64,000 nt of DNA, from NCBI GenBank assembly GCA_041395625.1, contig JAWLAE010000002.1, positions 744,001 to 808,000 on the forward strand, in the 5' to 3' direction. Source of the DNA: CADEED01 sp041395625. Lineage in GTDB: Bacteria; Pseudomonadota; Gammaproteobacteria; Steroidobacterales; Steroidobacteraceae. The notes under the pieces are model-generated. The model saw only the letters and a list, made by a program, of their open reading frames with translations. It did no database searches and was not told where the DNA came from. Below, one piece after another: positions 26,794 to 35,372 of this stretch. The position numbers and the translations under genes are program-made. How positions within the stretch are numbered: position 1 is the first letter of the stretch; each line of letters begins with the position of its first letter.

Positions 26794-29286
26794 GTGAGTT
26801 TCCTGACCAACATCCGTGCGGACAAGTCCATCACCGAGTTGAAATCGGCCAAGGACCTCGCTGCACCTGAGACACAGAAAGCCATCGCCAAGCTGCGCGG
26901 CCTGGGCGCAGGCGTCATCGCGCCCGTTGCCGCGGCGCTCGATGAGGCGGACAAAGTTGCCACGCTCGCCTTTATCGAGGTTCTGTCAGGCATCGTCAGT
27001 CAGAAGACCTTCCCCGAGTTCCTGCGTCTAATGGTCGAGAGCAGCCCACGTGTCGTCTCCGGGGTGGCCTGGGCGCTCTCGAGTAGCCGGAACTATCCGC
27101 CGCACCTCATTCTCGAGGCGCTGACGGTCGAGGGCATCTCCAAATCGTCGGTGATGGACGTGATCCTCGCGCAGAAATCGCGCTTCACGGTCCGCGAGTT
27201 GCTGACGGCCGCCTATCAGCAGCAACCGAATGAGAAAGCCGCCCTGTTTCGCGTAATCGGCGAGATGGCGGATGCTGATCATGTGCCCGAGCTGATCGGG
27301 CGCATGCAGGGCAAGGATCCTGTGGCCCGCCTGCACATCATCAATATTCTGTCGCGCTTCAATACGCCAGATGTGCAGCGCGCGCTGCAGGGCCAGCTCA
27401 AGGACACTAGCAAGCTGGTCCGCGCCGCAACTCTGAGCGCATTGCAAAAGATGGACGGCCCAATCGATGTCGCCCAAGTGTGTGAAATGCTGCGCGATCC
27501 GGAGCTGGACGTGCAGAACAAGGCCATCGACGTGGTGATCAAGGCTAACGACCCCGAGACGATCAAGTATCTGATCCCTATCCTGCAGGATGAGAACGAG
27601 TACGCGCGCCGTGCGGCGGTCGAGGTACTGAACGAAATCGGCGATTCGAATTCCATCAAGGATCTGCTCGGCGCGATCGCCGATGCCGACTGGTGGGTGC
27701 GCAGTCGCGCGGCCGACGCACTCGGCAAGATCGGCGGACCCAAGGTGGTCGATGCGGTGCTGCGCCTGATTCGCGACGACGACCAGGATATCCGTCGCGC
27801 GGCCATCGAGATCCTCAACCAGACCAAGGACGAACGCGCCGTCAGCCACCTGATCGAAGCAACCAAAGATCCGGACTGGTGGGTCAGCGAGCGCGCCGTC
27901 GATGCGCTGGCCGAAATCGGCAACCGACGCGCGGTGCCGCGACTGATGGAGATGCTGCAGAATACGCCCGCCAAGTCCCTGCCGGTCGTCGTGCGCGCGC
28001 TCGGCCGGCTGGGCGATCAGAAGGTGCTGGAATCCGTGCTGCCGATGCTGTCGCGCGAGGAAAAGGACATCCGCGTCGAAGCCATCGGCGCCTTGACCAA
28101 GCTGGCTGATGAGCGACGCGTGGAGCATATTCGAGTGCAACTGAAGGCGCAGACCTCGCTACCTGACAACACGGTGGCGCAGGCTGCGATGCGAGCGCTG
28201 TCCGAACTGGACGCCCGCTTTACCCGCAGCGGCGCGCCTGTCACCTCACAGACCGGCACCCTGGCGCGTGGCCCGGAAGACGGAGCGCAGGCACGTAGTC
28301 CGGCACCGGGCGCTTTCGACCCTGCCGCGGCGGCCGGCATCGTCGTACCACCCTCACCGGTCCAAGCGAAGACGCAGGTGATGTCGGAGACCTCCGTCGC
28401 GCGCTCGATCAAGGAAGCCGAGAAAGCCTCCGGAGGTCCGCCGAAGCTCGATATCCAGACACTGAAGACCGGCGACATTATTGAAGGTCGTTACAAGTAC
28501 ATCGAGCGTATCGGCAAAGGCGCTTTCGGTACGGTACTGCTGATGGAGGACACCGTCGTCGACGAGCGGCTCATCCTCAAGTTCCTCAATCCGAATGTGT
28601 CGGAAGACGAAGAGATCATGAAGCGCTTCGTCCATGAGCTGCGCTACTCACGCAAGATCACGCATCACAACGTCATTCGAATCTATGACTTCCTCTACAT
28701 CCAGGGGAACTACGCGATTTCGATGGAGTATTTTCCATCGCACACGCTCGGTAGCGAGATCGTGGGCGAAAAGCCCATGGAGCTGGCGCGCGCGCTGCGT
28801 CTCGGCTGCGACATCTGTACCGGCATGGACGTCGCGCACCAGGTGGGCATCGTGCACCGGGACTTGAAACCGGCGAACCTGCTGATCAACGACGAGGGCT
28901 TGCTCAAGATCGTCGACTTCGGTGTCGCAGCGGCCCAGCGCGAAGGCGAGAGCACGCAGCTCACCAAGACTGGCTACGTCATCGGCTCACCCAAGTACAT
29001 GGCGCCGGAACAGATCCTCGGCAAGAAGGTCGATCAGCGCGCGGATACCTATGCGCTCGGCGTGATCCTGTATGAGATGCTGACCGGCGTTGCTCCCTAT
29101 GCTCGCGGCGATCACATGTCGGTGATGTACCAGCACGTGCAGGGCAAGGCCCGGCCGCCGAAGGAGATCAACCCGAACCTGCCGCCTGGACTCTCGGAAG
29201 TGATCATGCAGGCGATGGCGGTGGACAAGGAGAAACGCTTCCAGACCATGCTGGAAATGCGGGCAGCCCTGGAAAAGTTCCGCTAG
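26794..29286 (+). CDS. HEAT-repeat protein fused to a Hanks-type Ser/Thr kinase
   Basis: 830 residues from GTG. Residues about 60-470 form tandem HEAT repeats with a roughly 31-residue period (for example the two successive DPDWWVSERAVDALAEIG-like units). A Pro/Ala/Gly-rich linker spans about 475-560. The C-terminal kinase (about 562-830) is complete: glycine loop GKGAFG 574-579, Lys596 in ILKFL, catalytic HRDLKPAN with Asp690, DFG with Asp708, and GSPKYMAPEQ. It has no membrane segment, so it should be cytoplasmic. It lies 148 bases upstream of pilT and pilU on the same strand, which suggests a role in regulating type IV pilus retraction or twitching, but that link is inference from position. 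Confidence 0.9.
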   Translation: MSFLTNIRADKSITELKSAKDLAAPETQKAIAKLRGLGAGVIAPVAAALDEADKVATLAFIEVLSGIVSQKTFPEFLRLMVESSPRVVSGVAWALSSSRNYPPHLILEALTVEGISKSSVMDVILAQKSRFTVRELLTAAYQQQPNEKAALFRVIGEMADADHVPELIGRMQGKDPVARLHIINILSRFNTPDVQRALQGQLKDTSKLVRAATLSALQKMDGPIDVAQVCEMLRDPELDVQNKAIDVVIKANDPETIKYLIPILQDENEYARRAAVEVLNEIGDSNSIKDLLGAIADADWWVRSRAADALGKIGGPKVVDAVLRLIRDDDQDIRRAAIEILNQTKDERAVSHLIEATKDPDWWVSERAVDALAEIGNRRAVPRLMEMLQNTPAKSLPVVVRALGRLGDQKVLESVLPMLSREEKDIRVEAIGALTKLADERRVEHIRVQLKAQTSLPDNTVAQAAMRALSELDARFTRSGAPVTSQTGTLARGPEDGAQARSPAPGAFDPAAAAGIVVPPSPVQAKTQVMSETSVARSIKEAEKASGGPPKLDIQTLKTGDIIEGRYKYIERIGKGAFGTVLLMEDTVVDERLILKFLNPNVSEDEEIMKRFVHELRYSRKITHHNVIRIYDFLYIQGNYAISMEYFPSHTLGSEIVGEKPMELARALRLGCDICTGMDVAHQVGIVHRDLKPANLLINDEGLLKIVDFGVAAAQREGESTQLTKTGYVIGSPKYMAPEQILGKKVDQRADTYALGVILYEMLTGVAPYARGDHMSVMYQHVQGKARPPKEINPNLPPGLSEVIMQAMAVDKEKRFQTMLEMRAALEKFR

Positions 29287-29434
29287 CTGCTGTTGCGCAC
29301 CGACCTGTTTCGCAGACTGCACATCGTCTGCCCGCCAAGAGCCACGGGTTGCCAATAACCGCGCAGTCGGTCACATTCTGCGGCATGGTCCGCTTGCATG
29401 CTGGGACTGCCAGACTACCGAAGGAGAAATCGTC

Positions 29435-30538
29435 GTGGCGCGCATCGATGCGTTCCTGAAGCTGGGAACTCAACAGGGCTGTTCGGACGTGCATCTCGCG
29501 GTGGGCGTACCGCCGATGCTGCGCATGAACGGCGATCTGATGCCGATCAAGTTCCGCGACCTGCGCGATACCGAGCTCGAAAGCTATCTCGCGGAGATAC
29601 TCAGCAAGAACCAGACTGCCGCATTCGCCGAGGGCCGGGATCTCGACTTTTCTTACGTATCGGGCGAAGGTGGCCGCTTTCGTGTCAACGTGTTTCGCAA
29701 GGAAACGGGCATCGGAGCGACATTCCGTGCAATTCCCGCCGATATACCCAGCATCGACAGGATCGGTGTGCCGCCGATCGTCAAGAAGCTATGCGACCAG
29801 CACCAGGGCATGATTCTGGTCACCGGCGCCACCGGTACCGGCAAGTCCACGACGCTCGCGGCGATGATCGATTACCTCAATCTCACACGCCGGCTCAACA
29901 TCGTGAGCCTCGAGGACCCGATCGAGTTCGTCCATCGCAGCAAGCAGTCCCAGCTGATCCAGCGCGAGCTGAACACACATCTACCGAGCTTTGCCGAAGG
30001 CGTGCGTGCCGCGATGCGTGAAGACCCGGACGTCATCCTGGTCGGTGAATTACGCGACGCTGAAACGATCTCGATGGCGATGACAGCGGCTGAAACCGGA
30101 CACCTGGTGTTCGGCACATTGCATACGACCAGCGCTGCCAAGACTATCGACCGTGTCATCGACGCACTGCCGATCGAAGAACGCGAACAAACCAAGAGCT
30201 TCCTGTCCCAGAGCCTGATCGCTGTCATTACACAGGTGCTGGTCAAGACTGCCGACGGCCGCGGCCGGCGCGCCATCTGCGAAGTGATGACCATGAGCAA
30301 GGCCATCGCCAAGCTGATCCAGACCGATCAGACGCACCAGATCCCGAATCAGATCCAGACCGGCCGCGACGCCGGCATGCAGCTGCTGGATCAAGCGCTG
30401 CTCGCGGGGCTCGCAGCCAAGGAATTGGACCCCGACGACGCCGTTGCGTATGCCTCCGACAAGAAACTCTTCGCACGGTACGTCACGGATACGTCGGTCA
30501 TGCCGAAGCTCGACGTCAGCGCCGCCACAGGTAGTTAG
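29435..30538 (+). CDS. pilT: Type IV pilus retraction ATPase PilT
   Basis: 367 residues from a GTG preceded by AAGGAG at about the right distance. Hexameric ATPase powering pilus retraction. N-terminal PAS-like domain (residues about 1-95), Walker A GATGTGKST at 131-139, Asp box EDPIEFVH, Walker B VILVGELRD, and His box TLHTTSAA. The retraction-specific motif region reads AIAKLIQT near residue 288, close to the AIRNLIRE pattern of PilT. It is followed after 2 bases by a pilU-like gene that starts with nearly the same residues (MARID). Confidence 0.96.
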   Translation: MARIDAFLKLGTQQGCSDVHLAVGVPPMLRMNGDLMPIKFRDLRDTELESYLAEILSKNQTAAFAEGRDLDFSYVSGEGGRFRVNVFRKETGIGATFRAIPADIPSIDRIGVPPIVKKLCDQHQGMILVTGATGTGKSTTLAAMIDYLNLTRRLNIVSLEDPIEFVHRSKQSQLIQRELNTHLPSFAEGVRAAMREDPDVILVGELRDAETISMAMTAAETGHLVFGTLHTTSAAKTIDRVIDALPIEEREQTKSFLSQSLIAVITQVLVKTADGRGRRAICEVMTMSKAIAKLIQTDQTHQIPNQIQTGRDAGMQLLDQALLAGLAAKELDPDDAVAYASDKKLFARYVTDTSVMPKLDVSAATGS

Positions 30539-30540
30539 CC

Positions 30541-31602
30541 ATGGCGCGCATCGACGAGTTCCTGCTGCAGATCCTCGAGAAGAAGGGCTCCGACCTGCAT
30601 TTCCTGGCCGGCGACCCGCCGCGCATCCGCCAGTTCGGTGAGCTGCAGCCGCTACGCCCCGAGCCATTGGCGCGCGAGCTAGTGCAGGAAGCCCTCTACG
30701 AGATCATGCCCAGGGCCGCCGCGGCGCGTTTCGAGGAACGTGACGGCGCCGACTTCGCCTATACCATGGGCGAGTACGGCCGTTTCCGCGTCAATGTGAT
30801 GCGCCATCTGAACGGCATGGGCGCAGTGTTTCGTGCGATTCCGTCCAAAGCGCTGTCCCTCGAACAGCTCAATATGCCGAAGGCCGTGCGACAGATGTGC
30901 AATACCATCAATGGCCTGATACTCGTGACCGGCAAGACTGGATCCGGCAAGTCGACCACACTCGCGGCGATGATCGATGACATCAATGTGCGAGTGAAGG
31001 GCCATATTCTGACCATCGAGGATCCGATCGAGTTCGTGCACCAGCGCAAGAGCTGCCTGATCAGCCAGCGCGAGATCGGTGTGCACTCACCTGGCTTTGC
31101 GGCGGCGCTGCACTCTGCACTGCGCGAAGATCCGGATGTGATCCTGGTCGGCGAGTTGCGCGATTATGAGACGATCAGCATCGCAGTCACCGCCGCCGAG
31201 ATGGGCATCCTCGTCATGGGTACCTTGCACACCAACGGCGCTGCGCAAACTGTCGACCGCATGGTCAATGTCTTTCCTGCGGACAAGCAAGCGCACGTCC
31301 GTACGATGCTCTCGACCAGCTTGCGCGGCGTCATTTCACAGCAACTGCTGCAGACCGCCGACAAGAGCGGTCGCGTTGCTGCGCTCGAGATCATGGTCAA
31401 CACCCCGGCGGTCTCGAACCTCATTCGCCAGGGCAAGCTCGATCAGCTGGAGACCGCCATGCAGTCGGGCTCGCAATTCGGCATGCGGACGATGGACAGT
31501 GCCATTCAGGCACTGCTCGATCAGAAGATCGTGACTGGCAAAGAGGCCTACAAGAAGGGCATCAACAAGGCCAAGTTCGAGCCGATCAAAGACCAGGAAT
31601 AG
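30541..31602 (+). CDS. pilU: PilT-dependent retraction ATPase PilU
   Basis: 353 residues. A paralogue of PilT: Walker A GKTGSGKST at 131-139, Asp box EDPIEFVH, Walker B VILVGELRD, and His box TLHTNGAA. The C-terminal part (VSNLIRQGKLDQLETAM, then KGINKAKFE) fits PilU rather than PilT. PilU assists retraction only together with PilT in studied species. Start is 2 bases after the pilT stop. Confidence 0.93.
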   Translation: MARIDEFLLQILEKKGSDLHFLAGDPPRIRQFGELQPLRPEPLARELVQEALYEIMPRAAAARFEERDGADFAYTMGEYGRFRVNVMRHLNGMGAVFRAIPSKALSLEQLNMPKAVRQMCNTINGLILVTGKTGSGKSTTLAAMIDDINVRVKGHILTIEDPIEFVHQRKSCLISQREIGVHSPGFAAALHSALREDPDVILVGELRDYETISIAVTAAEMGILVMGTLHTNGAAQTVDRMVNVFPADKQAHVRTMLSTSLRGVISQQLLQTADKSGRVAALEIMVNTPAVSNLIRQGKLDQLETAMQSGSQFGMRTMDSAIQALLDQKIVTGKEAYKKGINKAKFEPIKDQE

Positions 31603-31642
31603 CCCTGCTCGGTGCTACCCGGACGTTCGTCGCGCGGCATGC

Positions 31643-31648
31643 GATAAT
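31643..31648 (+). promoter_or_regulatory. Candidate extended -10 element for metG
   Basis: GATAAT (five of six matches to TATAAT) preceded by TGC makes an extended -10 (TGn). Predicted start near 31655, about 23 bases before the metG ATG. No clear -35 is seen, which is tolerated for extended -10 promoters. Confidence 0.4.
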
Positions 31649-31677
31649 CACCGGCTACATCCCTAGCCAGGCATCCC

Positions 31678-33705
31678 ATGCTCCGCAAGATCCTCGTCAC
31701 GAGCGCGCTGCCCTACGCGAACGGCCCGCTGCATCTAGGCCATCTCGTCGAGGCGATACAGACTGATATCTGGGTGCGTTTCCAGCGCATGCAGGGCCAC
31801 GACTGCATCTATGTCTGCGCCGAAGACGCGCACGGTACGCCCATCATGATCAAGGCGCAGGCCGAAGGCGTGACGCCTGAGGCGCTGATCGCGCGCGTCG
31901 CCGAGGAGCATCGTCGCGACTATCGGGAGTTCCTGATCGGGCACGACCAGTTCCATACCACGCATTCACCTGAGAATCAGGAAGTCACCTACCAGCTCTA
32001 TCGGGCGGTCCGCGCCGGCGGGCATATCACGACTCGCAGCGTGCGCCAGGCCTACGACGAACAGGCCGGGATGTTCCTGCCCGACCGCTACGTCAAGGGC
32101 GAGTGCCCGCGCTGCGGCACCGCCGACCAGTACGGCGATAGCTGCGAATCATGTGGCGCTACCTACTCGCCCGCGGATCTCAGGAATCCGGTGTCTGCGC
32201 TCTCGGGCACACCGCCTGTGTGGCGCGAATCGGAGCACTACTTCTTTCAACTGGGGCGCTTCGAGGCTGTGCTGAAGGACTGGCTCAAGACTGGTGCGCG
32301 TCAGAGTCAGGTACGCGCGAAACTCGACGAATGGTTCGAAGCGGGCTTGCAGGACTGGGATATCTCGCGCGACGCGCCCTACTTCGGCTTCGAAATTCCG
32401 GATGCCCCCGGCAAATATTTCTATGTATGGTTCGACGCGCCAATCGGCTACCTCGGCGCGTTCCGCGCGCTCTGCAAACAACGTGGCCTCGATTTCGACG
32501 AGTATTGGGCACCAGGTTCTGCCACCGAGGTCTACCATTTCATCGGCAAGGACATCAGCTATTTCCACAATCTCTTCTGGCCGGCGGTGTTGCACGGCGG
32601 CGGGATGCGCATGCCCACGGCCGTATTCGTACACGGCTTTCTGACGATCAACGGCACCAAGATGTCCAAGACCCGCGGCACGTTCATCACCGCACGTCGA
32701 TATCTCGATCTATTGCCGCCGGAGCCGCTGCGTTACTACTTCGCCGGCAAGCTCGATTCCGGCATCGACGACATGGATCTCAGTCTCGACGATTTCGTCG
32801 CCCGGGTGAATTCGGATCTCGTCGGCAAGCTGGTGAATATCGCCAGTCGCTGCGCGGGTTTCGTTGCGCGCGGCGGCGGCCGGCTCGCTGCGACGCTGCC
32901 CGATGCATCGTTGTACGATGAATTCACCGCACGCCGCACTGCCATCGCCCAGTTGTATGAAGCGCGTGAATACTCAACCGCCATCCGCGAGATCATGTCG
33001 TTGGCGGATCGTGCCAATCAGTACGTAGACGCACACAAGCCCTGGGCGCTCGCCAAGGACCCCGCACGATCTGCCGAAGTGCTGGCAGTGTGCACCCAGG
33101 GCATCAATCTGTTTCGCGTACTGATGAGCTACCTGGCACCTGTATTGCCACAGATGGCCTGCGCTGCCGCCAAGTTCTTGGGCGATCCGCTCAGCGATTG
33201 GAACGCGGTCGCCAAACCACTGCTCGGCACGCCGCTCGGCAAGTACGAGCCGCTCGCGACGCGCCTCGATCCGAAAACCGTCGCGCAACTGATCGAGACA
33301 CCAGCTGCCGCCGCCATTGCAACGACTCAGCGCCAGGCCGGCACCGATAGCAAGGCTGCGCAGGCGGCCGTCGCGACCACCGCGGCGACCATCCAGGACT
33401 TCGGCAAACTCGATCTGCGCATCGCGCGGGTGCTGGCGGCGTCCTTCGTGGAAGGTTCGGACAAACTACTGCAGTTGTCGCTCGATCTGGGTGGTGAGAC
33501 ACGCACGGTGTTCTCGGGAATTCGCGCTGCCTACGCGCCGGACCAACTGGTCGGCCGCTACGTGTTGATGATCGCCAATCTCGAACCACGCAAGATGCGC
33601 TTCGGAGTTTCCGAAGGCATGGTGTTGTGTGCGAGTGGCGATGGCCCGGGGATATTCCTGCTGTCGCCCGACGCCGGAGCTGAACCCGGCATGCGAGTTA
33701 GCTGA
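31678..33705 (+). CDS. metG: Methionyl-tRNA synthetase
   Basis: 675 residues, the long form. The HIGH-type motif is HLGH (residues 19-22), the zinc knuckle has Cys143 and Cys146 plus a second pair about ten residues later, and the KMSKS-type loop reads KMSKTRG near residue 328. A C-terminal EMAP/Trbp111-like tRNA-binding domain (about 570-675, ending GIFLLSPDAGAEPGMRVS) drives dimerisation. It supplies Met-tRNA for initiation and elongation. The rnfB-like gene begins 9 bases after the stop. Confidence 0.97.
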   Translation: MLRKILVTSALPYANGPLHLGHLVEAIQTDIWVRFQRMQGHDCIYVCAEDAHGTPIMIKAQAEGVTPEALIARVAEEHRRDYREFLIGHDQFHTTHSPENQEVTYQLYRAVRAGGHITTRSVRQAYDEQAGMFLPDRYVKGECPRCGTADQYGDSCESCGATYSPADLRNPVSALSGTPPVWRESEHYFFQLGRFEAVLKDWLKTGARQSQVRAKLDEWFEAGLQDWDISRDAPYFGFEIPDAPGKYFYVWFDAPIGYLGAFRALCKQRGLDFDEYWAPGSATEVYHFIGKDISYFHNLFWPAVLHGGGMRMPTAVFVHGFLTINGTKMSKTRGTFITARRYLDLLPPEPLRYYFAGKLDSGIDDMDLSLDDFVARVNSDLVGKLVNIASRCAGFVARGGGRLAATLPDASLYDEFTARRTAIAQLYEAREYSTAIREIMSLADRANQYVDAHKPWALAKDPARSAEVLAVCTQGINLFRVLMSYLAPVLPQMACAAAKFLGDPLSDWNAVAKPLLGTPLGKYEPLATRLDPKTVAQLIETPAAAAIATTQRQAGTDSKAAQAAVATTAATIQDFGKLDLRIARVLAASFVEGSDKLLQLSLDLGGETRTVFSGIRAAYAPDQLVGRYVLMIANLEPRKMRFGVSEGMVLCASGDGPGIFLLSPDAGAEPGMRVS

Positions 33706-33714
33706 GACGCCGCG

Positions 33715-34245
33715 ATGCCGTTGCGCGAGGCGATCGACAATCTGCTGCCGCAGACGCAGTGCACACGCTGCGGCTATGAGGGCTGCGCGCCCTATGCAGC
33801 GGCGATCGCCGCGGGCAACGCGGCCATCAATCGCTGCCCGCCGGGCGGTCAGGCAACCATCGCAGCGTTGGCGCGACTCACCGGCCATCCGGTGAGCACC
33901 CTCGATCCTGCCTGCGGCGTCGAGGCCCCGCCAATGGTTGCAGTGATCGACGAGGCGCGCTGCATCGGTTGCGCCAAGTGCCTGCCGCCCTGCCCGGTGG
34001 ATGCCATCATCGGCGCCGCACGCCATATGCATACGGTACTCGTCGATTTGTGCACGGGTTGTGAGCTGTGCGTTGGGCCCTGCCCGGTCGACTGCATAGT
34101 CATGTCACCGCGTCGCGGATCTGCGGAGCCCGAAGCCTCGGATAACCGCCACCGATACGCGGCGCACAACGCGCGCCTGGGCCGTCTCGAAATCGAGCGT
34201 GCGGCGCTGCTCGCAGCCAAGAAACGCGCGGCGCACAGGGCATGA
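33715..34245 (+). CDS. RnfB-like ferredoxin, stand-alone soluble form
   Basis: 176 residues without the N-terminal membrane helix of true RnfB. It starts directly with the RnfB 4Fe-4S signature (CTRCGYEGC with a fourth Cys about 17 residues on) and continues with two ferredoxin clusters (CIGCAKCLPPCP and CTGCELCVGPCP). In many gammaproteobacteria nth is the last gene of the rnf operon; here only this rnfB-like gene and nth remain, overlapping by ATGA. No other rnf subunit is in the window. It may donate electrons to cytosolic partners or be a remnant of a full complex. Confidence 0.87.
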   Translation: MPLREAIDNLLPQTQCTRCGYEGCAPYAAAIAAGNAAINRCPPGGQATIAALARLTGHPVSTLDPACGVEAPPMVAVIDEARCIGCAKCLPPCPVDAIIGAARHMHTVLVDLCTGCELCVGPCPVDCIVMSPRRGSAEPEASDNRHRYAAHNARLGRLEIERAALLAAKKRAAHRA

Positions 34246-34901
34246 ACGCGGCCAAGCGGCGCGCCATCTACGAACGCCTACGAGCCGCCAATCCGGCGCC
34301 GCGCACTGAGCTGGAATACAGCTCACCGTTCGAGCTTTTGGTGGCCGTGATTCTTTCGGCGCAAGCGACTGACAAGAGCGTCAATGCGGCAACCCGCAAG
34401 CTCTACGCGGTGGCCAACACACCTGCAGCGCTCGCCGCGCTCGGCGTGGCGGGCCTGAGCGAATACATACGCACAATCGGCTTGTGGAATGCGAAGGCAA
34501 AGAACCTCATCGCGACCTGTCAGGAATTGATCGACAAACATGACTCGCAGGTCCCTCGCGAGCGGGCGGCGCTCGAAGCGTTGCCGGGCGTCGGACGCAA
34601 GACCGCCAACGTCGTCCTCAACACCGCCTTCGGCGAGCCCACGATCGCCGTCGACACGCATATCTTTCGCGTGGCCAATCGCACTGGGCTCGCACCAGGG
34701 AAAACGCCACTGGCAGTCGAACAGGCGCTGCTGAAATTCACACCTGATGAATTCAAGCTGGACGCACACCACTGGTTGATCCTGCACGGCCGCTATGTTT
34801 GCAAGGCCCGCAAGCCGGATTGCCCGCATTGTTCGATCAATGATCTATGCGAGTTTCGCAAGAAAACCAGAGCGACGACCGTGCGTGTGCCAGCCGTATG
34901 A
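34242..34901 (+). CDS. nth: Endonuclease III
   Basis: 219 residues. DNA glycosylase/AP lyase for oxidised pyrimidines. The helix-hairpin-helix is LPGVGRKTANVV with catalytic Lys, then catalytic Asp in VDTHIFRVANR. The 4Fe-4S loop follows the C-x6-C-x2-C-x5-C pattern near residues 191-207. The start overlaps the rnfB-like stop, and the next gene overlaps its stop, both by ATGA. Confidence 0.97.
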   Translation: MNAAKRRAIYERLRAANPAPRTELEYSSPFELLVAVILSAQATDKSVNAATRKLYAVANTPAALAALGVAGLSEYIRTIGLWNAKAKNLIATCQELIDKHDSQVPRERAALEALPGVGRKTANVVLNTAFGEPTIAVDTHIFRVANRTGLAPGKTPLAVEQALLKFTPDEFKLDAHHWLILHGRYVCKARKPDCPHCSINDLCEFRKKTRATTVRVPAV

Positions 34902-35347
34902 TTTTCGGCGACCGCAATCGTGCGCAACTACGCGCGAGTTATCTCAGCGCCTGGCGCAAGTTTCGCGCTGGCGCGCCGCTCGAGCCGCTCGAGCAGCAGA
35001 TCGCGGCGGTCGTCGCGGAGCACCCGGAGTACCACCCTTGGCTCGAGCGCGAGCCGTCGATACTGGACAAGGACTTCACACCCGAAGCAGGCCAGCAGAA
35101 TCCATTCCTGCACATGGGACTGCATCTGGCGATCCGGGATCAAATCGCCACCGATCGCCCAGCGGGCATTGCAGTGCTGCACGCCAAACTGGGCGCCACC
35201 ATGAACTCAATGCATGATGCCGAACATGCGATGGCCGAAGCCCTCGCCGCGACGCTCTGGGAATCCCAATGTGCTGGCGGCGTGCCGGACGAGAAACTCT
35301 ACCTGGAACGTCTGCAGAAGCTGCCAAAGCGCCGCCGCAGAAACTGA
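34898..35347 (+). CDS. DUF1841 family protein
   Basis: 149 residues from the ATG overlapping the nth stop. The start MIFGDRNRAQLRASYLSAW and the NPFLHMGLHLAIRDQ and MHDAEHAMAEAL segments are typical of DUF1841, a gammaproteobacterial and betaproteobacterial family of unknown function often beside nth. Soluble, with a basic C-terminal tail. It converges with the respiratory operon, leaving 25 bases between the stops. Confidence 0.85.
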   Translation: MIFGDRNRAQLRASYLSAWRKFRAGAPLEPLEQQIAAVVAEHPEYHPWLEREPSILDKDFTPEAGQQNPFLHMGLHLAIRDQIATDRPAGIAVLHAKLGATMNSMHDAEHAMAEALAATLWESQCAGGVPDEKLYLERLQKLPKRRRRN

Positions 35348-35372
35348 CGCGTGGCCGCCAAGCACGGCAAGC

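Noticed and set aside
29380..29402. Sigma-54-like site (GGCAT...TTGC) upstream of pilT
   Set aside because: The distance between the GG and GC elements is two bases too long for a -24/-12 promoter.
33715..34245. Calling this gene true rnfB of an Rnf complex
   Set aside because: The membrane helix and all other rnf genes are missing here.
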